From positions 21,644 to 85,643 of the forward strand of contig JAITVV010000011.1 in assembly GCA_031285625.1 (NCBI GenBank): DNA of 64,000 nucleotides. The letters run 5' to 3'. Positions within the stretch are counted from its first letter, which is position 1. Each line of letters starts with the position of its first letter. A program made the position numbers and the translations under genes. This stretch comes from Prevotella sp. (GTDB taxonomy: Bacteria; Bacteroidota; Bacteroidia; Bacteroidales; Dysgonomonadaceae). The notes beneath the pieces are model-generated. The model was given only the letters and a program-made list of their open reading frames with translations. It had not been told where the DNA came from and did no database searches. This document shows positions 44,877 through 53,730 of the stretch, one piece after another.

Positions 44877-47501
44877 ATGAAACATTTTCTTGTTTACTTA
44901 TTTATGTTGTTCTCAATAACAACATTAGTGGCACAACCTATCAACCTGCGTTGTGAACATCTTAACAATCCCCTAGGTATCGACGAAAAAGAGCCACGGC
45001 TTACATGGATGATTGAAGACACACGTTCCGGAGCCATGCAAACTGCTTTTCGGGTAATAGTTGACACAGACTCTTCAGCCATTGTTAACGGACAAGGTAG
45101 TATGTGGGATACGGGTAAATTAGATTCAAATAATATTCTTATTACATATGCAGGTAAGAAGCTAGTTCCTTTCACCAAATATTATTGGAAAGTTATCAGC
45201 TGGGATCAGGATTCAAAGCAAAGTTCTTCGCAGATCAATACCTTTGAGACAGGGATGATGGATATGAGAAACTGGCAAGGGTCATGGATTGGAGATGGAA
45301 AAGATATTGATTACAAGCCTGCCCCCTATTTCCGGAAGAAATTTGCAACAAAGAAAACTGTAAAATCTGCCAGGGCATATATTGCTGTAGCCGGACTTTA
45401 CGAACTATATATCAATGGAGAAAAGATAGGAAATCATCGTCTTGATCCGATGTATACACGCTTCGACAGAAGAAATTTATATGTAACATATGATGTTACC
45501 GACCAACTTCAAAACGGGGATAATGCTATCGGAGTACTTCTGGGAAATGGTTGGTACAATCATCAATCGATGGGAGTATGGGATTTTCACCGCGCACCTT
45601 GGCGCAATCGTCCAACCTTCTGCCTCGACCTGCGGGTTACATATACTGACGGAACCGTAGAAACAATAACAACCGGCAGAGACTGGAAAACAGCGTCCGG
45701 TCCTCTGGTACTGAATAGTATATATACGGCTGAGCATTACGATGCACGGCTGGAACAGAAAGGGTGGAATACAGTATCTTTCGACGACTCGAAATGGCAT
45801 GGTGTAGGATACAGGGCTGCACCATCCGAAAATGTAAGAGCACAACAAGTACAACCAATACGTAATGTATTGACCTTTCCTGCAAAATCAGTAAAAAAAC
45901 TAAATGAAAATACTTATTTATTTGATTTTGGACAAAATATGTCAGGTGTAACAAAGCTTAAAATATCAGGAGAGGAAGGTACAATACTTAAACTCAAGCA
46001 TGGAGAACGTCTATCAGAAAACGGACATATTGATATGTCAAATATAGATGTATATTATCGGGGAGATAATGAGAAAGAGCCTTTCCAGACCGACATTGTA
46101 ACTCTGAGTGGTGGCGAAGATGAATTTATGGCCAAGTTTAACTATAAAGGATTTCGCTATGTGGAAGTAACCAGTAGTAAGTCTATCGAACTCAACACAA
46201 ATAATCTCACAGCCTATTTTATGCATAGTGATGTATCATCTGTTGGAAGTATAAAAACATCTAGCGACCTTGTAAATAGGATATGGTGGGCTACCAATAA
46301 TGCTTATTTATCAAATCTGATGGGCTTCCCTACCGATTGCCCTCAGCGTGAAAAGAATGGCTGGACAGGTGACGGACATTTTGCTATAGAAACGGCACTC
46401 TACAACTTCGATGGAGTTACTGTATATGAAAAATGGCTTGCCGACCATAGGGATGAGCAACAGCCCAACGGTGTACTTCCTGATATAATTCCTACTGGAG
46501 GATGGGGCTACGGAACAGATAACGGATTGGATTGGACCAGTACAATAGCTATTATCCCATGGAATATATATCTTTTCTATGGAGATAGTAAGCTCTTAAA
46601 AGATTGCTATGATAATATTAAAAGTTATGTAGACTATGTAGATCGTATAAGTCCAAACGGATTAACATCATGGGGGCGCGGCGACTGGGTTCCTGTTAAA
46701 TCCCAGTCAAACAAGGAGCTAACCTCTTCTGTTTACTTCTATGTGGATGCAAAGATATTAGTCAATGCGGCCAGATTATTCAATAAACAGGACGATTACC
46801 AGTATTATACAGCATTAGCTGAAAAAATTAAAAATGCAATCAATACTAAATTTCTGGATAGAGAGAAAGGTATCTACGCAAGCGGAACCCAAACAGAGTT
46901 AAGTGTACCATTGCAGTGGAAAGTTGTTCCTGAAGATATGATACCTGTAGTTGCACAGAATCTGGCTAATAAGGTAAAAGATACGGGATTTCACCTTGAT
47001 GTCGGTGTACTGGGAGCTAAAGCAATATTGAATGCATTGAGCGAAAACGGTTATGCAGAAACTGCCTATAAAGTAGCATCACAAGATACATATCCATCCT
47101 GGGGATGGTGGATTGTTAACGGAGCCACTACATTACTGGAAAACTGGGATTTGAAGGCAGAACGGGATATCTCTGATAATCATATGATGTTTGGTGAAGT
47201 TGGCGGTTGGTTTTATAAGGGATTAGGAGGTATTTTTCCTGATCCGGAGCAACCCGGCTTCAAGCATACTATTCTTCGTCCTAATTTCGTAGACGGCTTA
47301 ACCAACTTCGAAGCCAAGTTTAAATCTCCATATGGTGAAATTTCATCTAAATGGGAAATAAAAAAGAAGAACGTAACCTATGAGGTAGTAATACCAGCCA
47401 ATAGTAATGCAACCCTTTATTTACCGGATAATATCAGTGGAGAGAAAATAAGACAGCTGGATGCAGGTAAGCATGTTTTGATGTTAATCAAAACCAAATA
47501 A
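44877..47501 (+). CDS. alpha-L-rhamnosidase, GH78 family
   Basis: This exported 874-residue enzyme (signal MKHFLVYLFMLFSITTLVAQ) shows the bacterial rhamnosidase domains in order: an Ig-like N-terminal domain (INLRCEHLNNPLGIDEKEPR), the Bac_rhamnosid_N lectin-like domain (ARAYIAVAGLYELYINGEKI, LLGNGWYNHQ), a beta domain, the (alpha/alpha)6 catalytic barrel with FPTDCPQREKNGWTGDGHFA, and a C-terminal beta domain. It releases L-rhamnose from plant glycosides or polysaccharides. There is no SusC/SusD pair or rhamnose pathway beside it, so it is an orphan of any utilization locus. A strong terminator follows. Confidence 0.93.
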   Translation: MKHFLVYLFMLFSITTLVAQPINLRCEHLNNPLGIDEKEPRLTWMIEDTRSGAMQTAFRVIVDTDSSAIVNGQGSMWDTGKLDSNNILITYAGKKLVPFTKYYWKVISWDQDSKQSSSQINTFETGMMDMRNWQGSWIGDGKDIDYKPAPYFRKKFATKKTVKSARAYIAVAGLYELYINGEKIGNHRLDPMYTRFDRRNLYVTYDVTDQLQNGDNAIGVLLGNGWYNHQSMGVWDFHRAPWRNRPTFCLDLRVTYTDGTVETITTGRDWKTASGPLVLNSIYTAEHYDARLEQKGWNTVSFDDSKWHGVGYRAAPSENVRAQQVQPIRNVLTFPAKSVKKLNENTYLFDFGQNMSGVTKLKISGEEGTILKLKHGERLSENGHIDMSNIDVYYRGDNEKEPFQTDIVTLSGGEDEFMAKFNYKGFRYVEVTSSKSIELNTNNLTAYFMHSDVSSVGSIKTSSDLVNRIWWATNNAYLSNLMGFPTDCPQREKNGWTGDGHFAIETALYNFDGVTVYEKWLADHRDEQQPNGVLPDIIPTGGWGYGTDNGLDWTSTIAIIPWNIYLFYGDSKLLKDCYDNIKSYVDYVDRISPNGLTSWGRGDWVPVKSQSNKELTSSVYFYVDAKILVNAARLFNKQDDYQYYTALAEKIKNAINTKFLDREKGIYASGTQTELSVPLQWKVVPEDMIPVVAQNLANKVKDTGFHLDVGVLGAKAILNALSENGYAETAYKVASQDTYPSWGWWIVNGATTLLENWDLKAERDISDNHMMFGEVGGWFYKGLGGIFPDPEQPGFKHTILRPNFVDGLTNFEAKFKSPYGEISSKWEIKKKNVTYEVVIPANSNATLYLPDNISGEKIRQLDAGKHVLMLIKTK

Positions 47502-47513
47502 TTCGAGGGTAGT

Positions 47514-47549
47514 AAAGGATCTCACTTGTCAAGAAGTGAGATCCTTTAT
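47514..47549. terminator. bidirectional rho-independent terminator
   Basis: AAAGGATCTCACTT and AAGTGAGATCCTTT make a perfect 14-bp stem with a 6-base loop between the convergent rhamnosidase and MATE genes. Confidence 0.92.
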
Positions 47550-47553
47550 TATA

Positions 47554-48888
47554 TCAGAATCTTAAGCATTCTTTGAAGTTTTCAGTTGAATGAAAACGTT
47601 TAAGGTATAGCAAAGATAATACAAGTAAAACAATTACATATAGCTGCTCAGCTGTCCAATATACAGCAAGTGGAATATTTGATGAGCATGACAGTATATA
47701 CAGATAAAGTAAGTAGATAGTTATATTTATCATTTGGAATAGAAATGCTATTCTTGTATTACCTGTACCAATGACAGTATTACAATAGATATAAGCCGGA
47801 ACGGAAATAATAAATGTTGATAACATCACACAAAATGGATAAAATGCAGTCTGAACAACTGCTATATCATTAGTAAACAACCCCAAAAGACTTTCTGAAA
47901 AAAGAAAAGATAGCATTATAAAAGGGATACCAGTTGCATAATTCAATATAATAACACGGCGACAGACCGGCATCACTTTTATAGCTTGCCCTGCTCCAAT
48001 GAGATTACTTACCAATGAAATAGTCGTTGTAGCAAAGGAATTTACAATAATAAAGAAAAGCATAGAGATACTTCTTACAACATTAGCGGCAGCAAGTTCA
48101 CATTCCCCTAAATGTTCAATCGCAACAAAGAAAAGAAACCAGGGCGCTATGCAAAAGAATGACCGGATCATAGTCCAAACGGATATACTAAGAAGATGGA
48201 GTGATAATTTTAAGTTGAATGCAAATTGTATTCCATACCGATTCTTATCTACATGCCGCCACATGTAATAAACAAGAAACAACAATCCAATCAGCCCCGC
48301 TAAAGATGAACCGATGGCAGCCCCGCTAATTCCAAGCCGGGGGAACCCAGCCTTTCCAAAAATCAATAGGTAGTTAAACAGGGTGTTACATATCACCATT
48401 AAAATGGAGCTGACTGTTAAAATCTTAGTATTGGTAGTTCCAATAAAAAAAGCACGAATGGCTAATAAAGGAAAGGCGAAAAGATAACTATAATCCCTCC
48501 ACTCCATATATTGTATTGTTGCCTGATACACGTTATCCGAAGAAATTACTAAACGAAGTAATACTGGAGAGAATAACTTGGACAAAATAAAAATGATAAT
48601 GGCAAAAACGGATAAAAAGATCAGAGCCTGATAGAAAACTTTGCCAACTTCCGTATATCGTTCTTCTCCGTTTCGTCTAGCAATAACAACTTGCGCCCCA
48701 AGACTAAAGCCAAAGCCTAACATATAAATAGCGGTGTAATACATTGTAGCCAAGGCTGATGCGCCAAGGTCTATTTGACTGACATGGCCCAGAAAAATAG
48801 AATCTGTCAAATTAATTAACTGTTCCATTAGTAAGCTCACCATAATGGGCAGGTTGATGAGCCAGATTTGTTTATATGTATAATTCAT
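47554..48888 (-). CDS. MATE-family multidrug exporter
   Basis: This 444-residue inner-membrane protein has about twelve hydrophobic segments and MATE features: an early WLINLPIMVSLLMEQLINLTDSIFLGHV, the internally repeated halves, and GASALATMYYTAIYMLGFGFSLGAQVVIARRNGEE. Such proteins expel cationic drugs or metabolites using an ion gradient. It stands alone, ending at the shared terminator; no regulator is adjacent. Confidence 0.9.
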   Translation of the reverse strand: MNYTYKQIWLINLPIMVSLLMEQLINLTDSIFLGHVSQIDLGASALATMYYTAIYMLGFGFSLGAQVVIARRNGEERYTEVGKVFYQALIFLSVFAIIIFILSKLFSPVLLRLVISSDNVYQATIQYMEWRDYSYLFAFPLLAIRAFFIGTTNTKILTVSSILMVICNTLFNYLLIFGKAGFPRLGISGAAIGSSLAGLIGLLFLVYYMWRHVDKNRYGIQFAFNLKLSLHLLSISVWTMIRSFFCIAPWFLFFVAIEHLGECELAAANVVRSISMLFFIIVNSFATTTISLVSNLIGAGQAIKVMPVCRRVIILNYATGIPFIMLSFLFSESLLGLFTNDIAVVQTAFYPFCVMLSTFIISVPAYIYCNTVIGTGNTRIAFLFQMINITIYLLYLYILSCSSNIPLAVYWTAEQLYVIVLLVLSLLYLKRFHSTENFKECLRF

Positions 48889-49119
48889 TTTGTTTTTATG
48901 AAAAAGACATGCTTATGCAACACATCGAAAATGCTGCAAAAACATTAATAATTTTATTGATTAAACTCTGTAAAAGATATGGGCATAGTAGTTTAATGCT
49001 GAAGAGATATTCCCCAACATGCCCAATGCTGAATAGCTATATACAGAGTTGCCACTTCATAAGTCAATAAATTGAATTATAGATACAAAGATAATTTAAT
49101 TTTTAAATATGGTATTACT

Positions 49120-49512
49120 TTATTCAGGTTCGTCGGTATCGAGACAGAAAGGATGTCCTGCCGGATCGATCATAGTTCTTGAAGTCCTGAAATATTGTTC
49201 GTCTGCAAGCTTAGCTCCTAATTCGATGGCATAAGTCACTGCTTCGTCCAAATTGTCAACATAAAAATCCAGATGTAGCATTTGACCTTGCTCTTCTTTT
49301 CTCCATGGCCATACAGGTGGTTGATAATCCTCAATTTCTTGAAAAGCCATTACCATACCTGTAGGAGAAGTTATCGCCGCCCATCCGTTTGCTTGAGGAT
49401 GTGTCCAATCCCAACCTAATAGTTTACTATAGAATTCAGCTAATACACCGGCATCTTTACAATCTATTACAACATTGATTTTTCTGATATTTATTTTTGA
49501 TTTTTGGTCCAT
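49120..49512 (-). CDS. VOC-superfamily (glyoxalase/bleomycin resistance-like) protein
   Basis: The ATG at 49512 (MDQKSKINIRKINVVIDCKD) is chosen; an ATG 12 bases further out is equally possible. The 130-residue protein has the paired beta-alpha-beta-beta-beta modules of the VOC fold (VIDCKDAGVLAEFYSKLLGW, then LHLDFYVDNLDEAVTYAIELG) and ends PAGHPFCL. Members bind small molecules or metal and include antibiotic-binding and lyase enzymes; the specific role is not recognisable. Confidence 0.87.
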   Translation of the reverse strand: MDQKSKINIRKINVVIDCKDAGVLAEFYSKLLGWDWTHPQANGWAAITSPTGMVMAFQEIEDYQPPVWPWRKEEQGQMLHLDFYVDNLDEAVTYAIELGAKLADEQYFRTSRTMIDPAGHPFCLDTDEPE

Positions 49513-49536
49513 AGTTATATACATCTTTTTAAAGAG

Positions 49537-49570
49537 GAACTACTCTCCTACTGGCAGAAGAGTAGTTCTT
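49537..49570 (-). terminator. rho-independent terminator after the GNAT gene
   Basis: GAACTACTCT and AGAGTAGTTC pair over 10 bp with a 12-base loop. It lies just after the minus-strand GNAT gene, with a short T-rich tail on that strand, and separates it from the VOC gene. Confidence 0.7.
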
Positions 49571-49584
49571 AATTATTTTATAAA

Positions 49585-50154
49585 TTACCTGTCGGATTCG
49601 TCATCTCTCCAGTGCTCAGGTTTGTTCAAGGCATCACAACACCTTATTTTACCTTTTTCTATGCCAAACCCCTCCTCACCTATTGGTAATACCATCCAGT
49701 AATCATCATTTTCGTCAGGAATCGGATATGGGGCCGGATAACCCAGACGTGTAGCCTGAGGTATAAATCCATATTTAGGGTAATACTCTTTATGACCCAA
49801 TACAAAGATAAAACTTGAGCCTCTTTCTTTTAATATCTGAATGCCTTTCTTTATAAGCTGCCCGCCAATACCCTGCCGTTGATATTCCGGCTTTACAGCC
49901 AATGGAGCAAGAATATGCATCATAGGTTGCTCACCCTGCCGATCAAAACAAACTCTGGTGAATAGAATATGTCCAACAGCTTCATGTCCATTAAAGGCCA
50001 AAAGTGATAACATCGGCTCCCCTGTCTTATCCTCTAATAAATCAGCTACGAGTTTTGCTTCCTTATCATACCCGAAGGCTAATCTTTCAACCTCCATGAT
50101 GTCGTTGAAATCATGCTGCACTGTTTCTCTAATTAAAATATTGTTTATATTCAT
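49585..50154 (-). CDS. GNAT-family N-acetyltransferase
   Basis: The 189-residue protein has a single GNAT domain with the acetyl-CoA loop LAVKPEYQRQGIGGQLIKKG and a following IFVLGHKEYYPKYGFIP, typical of the YhbS-like subgroup. The acceptor is unknown. It is followed by its own terminator and is transcribed alone. Confidence 0.9.
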   Translation of the reverse strand: MNINNILIRETVQHDFNDIMEVERLAFGYDKEAKLVADLLEDKTGEPMLSLLAFNGHEAVGHILFTRVCFDRQGEQPMMHILAPLAVKPEYQRQGIGGQLIKKGIQILKERGSSFIFVLGHKEYYPKYGFIPQATRLGYPAPYPIPDENDDYWMVLPIGEEGFGIEKGKIRCCDALNKPEHWRDDESDR

Positions 50155-50413
50155 TTCTTTTTTGCTTTTATGTAATAACCTCGACTTCAGAATTATTCTA
50201 AAATTCTGAATCAGTTATTGTTAATAATTAATATGAAATTGACTGACAATATTAAATGTCAGAAATGAATAAGGGATAATTTGTAATGGTATATTTACAA
50301 ATTATTTACTTCACCAATATCTTCTTAGATTTAGACATATTCCGTTATTTAATGCAAATATAATTTTTTTACTTTAATCAAACAATATGATTCCTCATAT
50401 AAAGGAAACTTTA

Positions 50414-50421
50414 TATCTTTG
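50414..50421 (+). promoter_or_regulatory. -7 box of the HAD phosphatase gene
   Basis: TATCTTTG is a perfect TAnnTTTG, with its last base only 13 bases before the ATG at 50434, so the mRNA leader would be 5-9 bases. No clear -33 TTTG is seen. Confidence 0.55.
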
Positions 50422-50433
50422 CAGAGAAAGAAT

Positions 50434-51108
50434 ATGATCAAAACTTATCCGGCAAACTCCCCACTGCCTGCCTTAAATAAAATAGACTCCCTGATATGGG
50501 ACTGGAATGGTACACTTCTTGATGATGTGGATGTAAACCTTAAAGTTATAAATAAAATTCTCTCCATAAGAGAACTAAAGCCCTTATATTTAGACAAGTA
50601 TAAAGATTCATTTTGCTTTCCGGTACAATTATTTCACCGTTCGATAGGATTAGATTTTGAAAAAGAATCCATTGAAGATATCTCCGCTGAATATCACATA
50701 ACATATAAATTGTATGAAAACAGCATCAAACTAAATGCCAACACCACTTTTGTATTGGATGCAATTCAGAATATGGGAATCAGACAATATATTCTATCTG
50801 CATCGATGAAAGATGATTTAATGAAAATGCTTCATTATTATAATCTAACAGATAAATTCACCGGAATATATGGAGCAGGCGATATTTGTGCAACAGGCAA
50901 AGTTGATATTGGAAAACAAATGATGCTGGATCACTCTTTAAATCCTAATAACACACTAATCATAGGTGATACACTACATGATGCAGAAGTAGCCAGGTCT
51001 TTAGGTGTACATCATTTATTATATTCAGGAGGTCATAACAGTTACGATCTATTAATAAAAAAGTCAAGGGTAATTACAAGTTTGAAAGAAATATTATCAC
51101 TTAGCTAA
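50434..51108 (+). CDS. HAD-family phosphatase
   Basis: The start is the ATG at 50434 (MIKTYPANSPLPALNKIDSL); an upstream TTG in the same frame lies inside the -7 box and is rejected. The 224-residue protein carries a variant nucleophile motif IWDWNGTLLDD (DxNGT rather than DxDGT), LSASMKDDL and LIIGDTLHDAEVARSLG. The asparagine-for-aspartate change beside the general acid position is found in a subset of HAD phosphatases. The substrate is unknown. It is followed by a dyad that overlaps the promoter of the next gene. Confidence 0.85.
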   Translation: MIKTYPANSPLPALNKIDSLIWDWNGTLLDDVDVNLKVINKILSIRELKPLYLDKYKDSFCFPVQLFHRSIGLDFEKESIEDISAEYHITYKLYENSIKLNANTTFVLDAIQNMGIRQYILSASMKDDLMKMLHYYNLTDKFTGIYGAGDICATGKVDIGKQMMLDHSLNPNNTLIIGDTLHDAEVARSLGVHHLLYSGGHNSYDLLIKKSRVITSLKEILSLS

Positions 51109-51128
51109 GATCGGAGTTATAATAAAAA

Positions 51129-51162
51129 TGACTATTTTGGACAACAATATCCAAAATAGTCA
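51129..51162. promoter_or_regulatory. perfect 13-bp dyad at the promoter of the zinc-ribbon/AraC gene
   Basis: TGACTATTTTGGA and TCCAAAATAGTCA are perfect inverted arms with an 8-base spacer, ending 4 bases before the -7 box at 51166. It could be an operator, or the terminator of the HAD gene 21 bases upstream, but it lacks a T-tract. Confidence 0.65.
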
Positions 51163-51165
51163 TTA

Positions 51166-51173
51166 TATATTTG
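51166..51173 (+). promoter_or_regulatory. -7 box giving a nearly leaderless transcript
   Basis: TATATTTG matches TAnnTTTG; its last base is 7 bases before the ATG at 51180, so transcription should begin at or next to the start codon. A TTTG at 51136-51139 is 26 bases upstream, longer than normal spacing. Confidence 0.55.
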
Positions 51174-51179
51174 TACATC

Positions 51180-52319
51180 ATGGATAATACAATAAATAGT
51201 CAATATTGCCAAAGTTGTGGAATGCCCCTGCGTTTTGATGTGGAAGAGTATCTCGGAACTAATACAGACCATTCTCAAAGTGATGAATTTTGCTATTACT
51301 GTCTGAAGGATGGAGAATACACTGTTGACATCCCTATGGAAGAGATGATAGATATCTGGATAAAATATACTGATAAATATAACGAATACTCTTCTACGAA
51401 TTATACTTCTCAGGAATTAAGAACTCTTCTGAACAAACGTCTTCCAACCCTGAAACGTTGGAGAAACAAGACCGCAACCCATGATATCCACTACGAAACA
51501 ATAAATAGAATAAAAGAGTACATTGATAAAAATCTATATAAAGAAATAAATGTCACTGAATTGTCTCAGATAGCTAACCTCTCTGTTTTTCATTTCAGAC
51601 GAATTTTCAAGGAGATTACAGGAGAGAATGTGGGAGCCTACACACAGCGAATTCGCCTCCAGGAAATTGCCCATATATTGATCTCTACAAATTATCCTAT
51701 CAGTGATATATTACAAAAAACAGCTTATCAAACAAAATTTAGTTTAGCCAAAGCATTTAAGAAGCACTATGGCATACCTATGTCGTTGTACAGAGAACGT
51801 TATAAGTATATTTCTGATAAAGAAATAGCCATGAAAACAATGTGGTGTCCGGAAATAAAAAAACTAAAACCACAAAAAGTTATTTGCTCACCATTAGATA
51901 ATATTCAAGGAAATAAAGAGAAATATATAGCATCTTGGCGAGAAATAATTCATTATAAAAAGAAACACATTAAAGAAGAAGAAAATAACAGGTTTATCAG
52001 TATCAGCATGGACAATCCGTTGGTTGCCCCCAATAATCAACGCCGCTTTTACATAGGCATAACCACAACTAAAGATATATGTCCAAAAGGGAAATTCTTC
52101 TTGCAGGAAATTCATGGAGGGCTCTATGCTATTTTCAGGTACAAAGGTAATTATGCATTATTGCCTGAGCTATACCGCTTTATTTCGGAAAAGTGGCTTC
52201 CTGAAAACAATTATTTCCAAAAACAACCTATGAGTTTTGAGGTATACCTAAATTCTCCCAGAGATACTGAGATTTCAGAGCTATTAACCGAAGTATATAT
52301 CCCAATCGAAAAACAATAA
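51180..52319 (+). CDS. zinc-ribbon / AraC-type / GyrI-like domain regulator
   Basis: Starting at 51180, the 380-residue protein combines three parts. The first is an N-terminal putative zinc ribbon (YCQSCGMPLRF ... DEFCYYCLKDGEYT, two CxxC pairs). The second is an AraC-type HTH domain (about 105-205: IKEYIDKNLYKEINVTELSQ, FKEITGENVGAYTQRIRLQE). The third is a GyrI-like effector-binding domain at the C-terminus. Such regulators sense small amphipathic or cationic compounds. It heads an operon with an Fpg-like glycosylase gene (12-base gap) and a separate GyrI-like gene (27-base gap). The perfect dyad over its promoter suggests autoregulation (inference). Confidence 0.85.
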   Translation: MDNTINSQYCQSCGMPLRFDVEEYLGTNTDHSQSDEFCYYCLKDGEYTVDIPMEEMIDIWIKYTDKYNEYSSTNYTSQELRTLLNKRLPTLKRWRNKTATHDIHYETINRIKEYIDKNLYKEINVTELSQIANLSVFHFRRIFKEITGENVGAYTQRIRLQEIAHILISTNYPISDILQKTAYQTKFSLAKAFKKHYGIPMSLYRERYKYISDKEIAMKTMWCPEIKKLKPQKVICSPLDNIQGNKEKYIASWREIIHYKKKHIKEEENNRFISISMDNPLVAPNNQRRFYIGITTTKDICPKGKFFLQEIHGGLYAIFRYKGNYALLPELYRFISEKWLPENNYFQKQPMSFEVYLNSPRDTEISELLTEVYIPIEKQ

Positions 52320-52331
52320 AAAAGAATTATT

Positions 52332-53156
52332 ATGTTGGAATTACCCGAAGTCGTAACACTCGCAAAACAAGCAAATGAAACATTAAAGGGCAAAAAAATA
52401 GCCCAGGTATTTAATGCTACAAAAGTTCATAAGTTTACATTCTATAATAGTGATCCGTTGGAATATGGTAAACTGTTGACCGGAAAAGTAATAAAATCTG
52501 CCAAGGGCTATGGCATGTTTGTAGATTTATTCCTCGATGATAATACCATTATAAGTATTGGTGACGGGGTTAGCCCACATTACTATAATGCAGGAGAGAA
52601 AATCCCTGACAATTACCAATTGCTGATTGCTTTTGAAGATGAATCTTTTCTTGTTTTTACTGTTGCAATGTATGGTTTCATTAATGTTTATTCTGATGGT
52701 ATTATTGAAAATGAATACCATATATTAAGTGAGAATAGTATATCACCCTTAGATGACAGGTATACGAAAGAGCAGTTTTTCAAACTATTTTCAGAGACAA
52801 AAAAGAATCTGACTGCCAAAGCTATATTGGCAACCGGGCAACGTATTCCCGGTGTTGGAAACGGAGTATTACAGGATATATTATTCAATGCTAAAATTCA
52901 CCCGAAACGGAAAATATCTACTCTATCGGATAATGAGAAACTGAATTTATACCATTCGTTGAAGAATACATTACAGGAAATAGCTTCAAAAAAAGGACGG
53001 GACACACAAAAAGATCTTTATGGCGATGCCGGAGATTACAAAACAATTCTCTCTGCTAAAACGTGGAAACAACCTTGTCCGATTTGTAATGGAGTAATTA
53101 TCAAAGAATCCTTTATGGGTGGAACTATTTATTTTTGCCCGACTTGTCAAAAATAA
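52332..53156 (+). CDS. Fpg/Nei-like DNA glycosylase homolog lacking the catalytic Pro2
   Basis: The 274-residue protein aligns with formamidopyrimidine-DNA glycosylases: MLELPEVVTLAKQ at the N-terminus, RIPGVGNGVLQDILFNAKIHP (H2TH) and a C-terminal zinc finger (CPICNGVI ... FCPTCQ). But residue 2 is Leu instead of the Pro that forms the Schiff base in active Fpg/Nei, and the zinc-finger arginine is replaced (FMGGTIYFCP). Glu3 is kept. So it is either a divergent enzyme or a DNA-binding relative. It is encoded between a zinc-ribbon/AraC/GyrI regulator and a GyrI-like gene, which suggests a response to a DNA-damaging or nucleic acid-binding compound. Confidence 0.85.
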   Translation: MLELPEVVTLAKQANETLKGKKIAQVFNATKVHKFTFYNSDPLEYGKLLTGKVIKSAKGYGMFVDLFLDDNTIISIGDGVSPHYYNAGEKIPDNYQLLIAFEDESFLVFTVAMYGFINVYSDGIIENEYHILSENSISPLDDRYTKEQFFKLFSETKKNLTAKAILATGQRIPGVGNGVLQDILFNAKIHPKRKISTLSDNEKLNLYHSLKNTLQEIASKKGRDTQKDLYGDAGDYKTILSAKTWKQPCPICNGVIIKESFMGGTIYFCPTCQK

Positions 53157-53183
53157 TATTGAATTATTATAAAAATATTTGTT

Positions 53184-53654
53184 ATGGCTAGAATTACAGA
53201 AATAATGCTGTTGGAACAAGCAGAACATACCGCCTTGGTTATAGAAAGACAAGGTAGTATGAGCACATTCAGTCAGTTGATAGGAGAAGGTTTCCTGAAA
53301 ATAGGTACCTATCTGAATGAATTAAACAAAGCACCCTGCGATATTCCTTTTGTCGAATATCCTGCTTATAATGAAATGACTGAAGAAAATATACGGATGG
53401 TCATTGGCTTTAATACCACAAAATCACTCCCTGCAAAAAATGATATTCAAAGTATCATCATTCCGGAAAGAAGGATAGTTGTTTGTCTCCATAAAGGTTC
53501 GTATGATGAACTTGCCAACCTCTATAACGAAATGGCTGAATGGATAAAAGAACAAGGTTATACACCAAGTGGAACTAGTATAGAACATTATTATACAGGC
53601 CCTGAGGTTCCTGAATCAGAACAGATCACCAGAATTGTTATGCCCTTAGAATAA
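53184..53654 (+). CDS. GyrI-like small-molecule-binding domain protein
   Basis: The 156-residue protein consists of one GyrI-like/SOUL-type fold (ALVIERQGSMSTFSQLIGEG, VVCLHKGSYDELANLYNEMAEWIKEQG, SGTSIEHYYTGPEVPESEQITRIVMPLE). Stand-alone members bind, and in some cases hydrolyse or sequester, small hydrophobic compounds. It is the last gene of the regulator-glycosylase operon, 27 bases after the glycosylase gene, followed by a terminator. It may complement the related C-terminal domain in the regulator. Confidence 0.86.
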   Translation: MARITEIMLLEQAEHTALVIERQGSMSTFSQLIGEGFLKIGTYLNELNKAPCDIPFVEYPAYNEMTEENIRMVIGFNTTKSLPAKNDIQSIIIPERRIVVCLHKGSYDELANLYNEMAEWIKEQGYTPSGTSIEHYYTGPEVPESEQITRIVMPLE

Positions 53655-53688
53655 TATTTCTATATAAGAAGTCTGTTAGATATAATAG

Positions 53689-53716
53689 AAAACGCGGCTA
53701 TAATAACCGCGTTTTT
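53689..53716. terminator. bidirectional rho-independent terminator
   Basis: AAAACGCGG and CCGCGTTTT form a 9-bp GC-rich stem with a 9-base loop between the convergent GyrI-like and DUF418 genes. Confidence 0.88.
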
Positions 53717-53730
53717 GAATATTAATATAA

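Noticed and set aside
48876-49070. Plus-strand frame of 64 codons upstream of the MATE gene
   Set aside because: It overlaps the MATE start on the other strand, has cysteine- and serine-rich random-looking sequence, and shows no promoter or family features.
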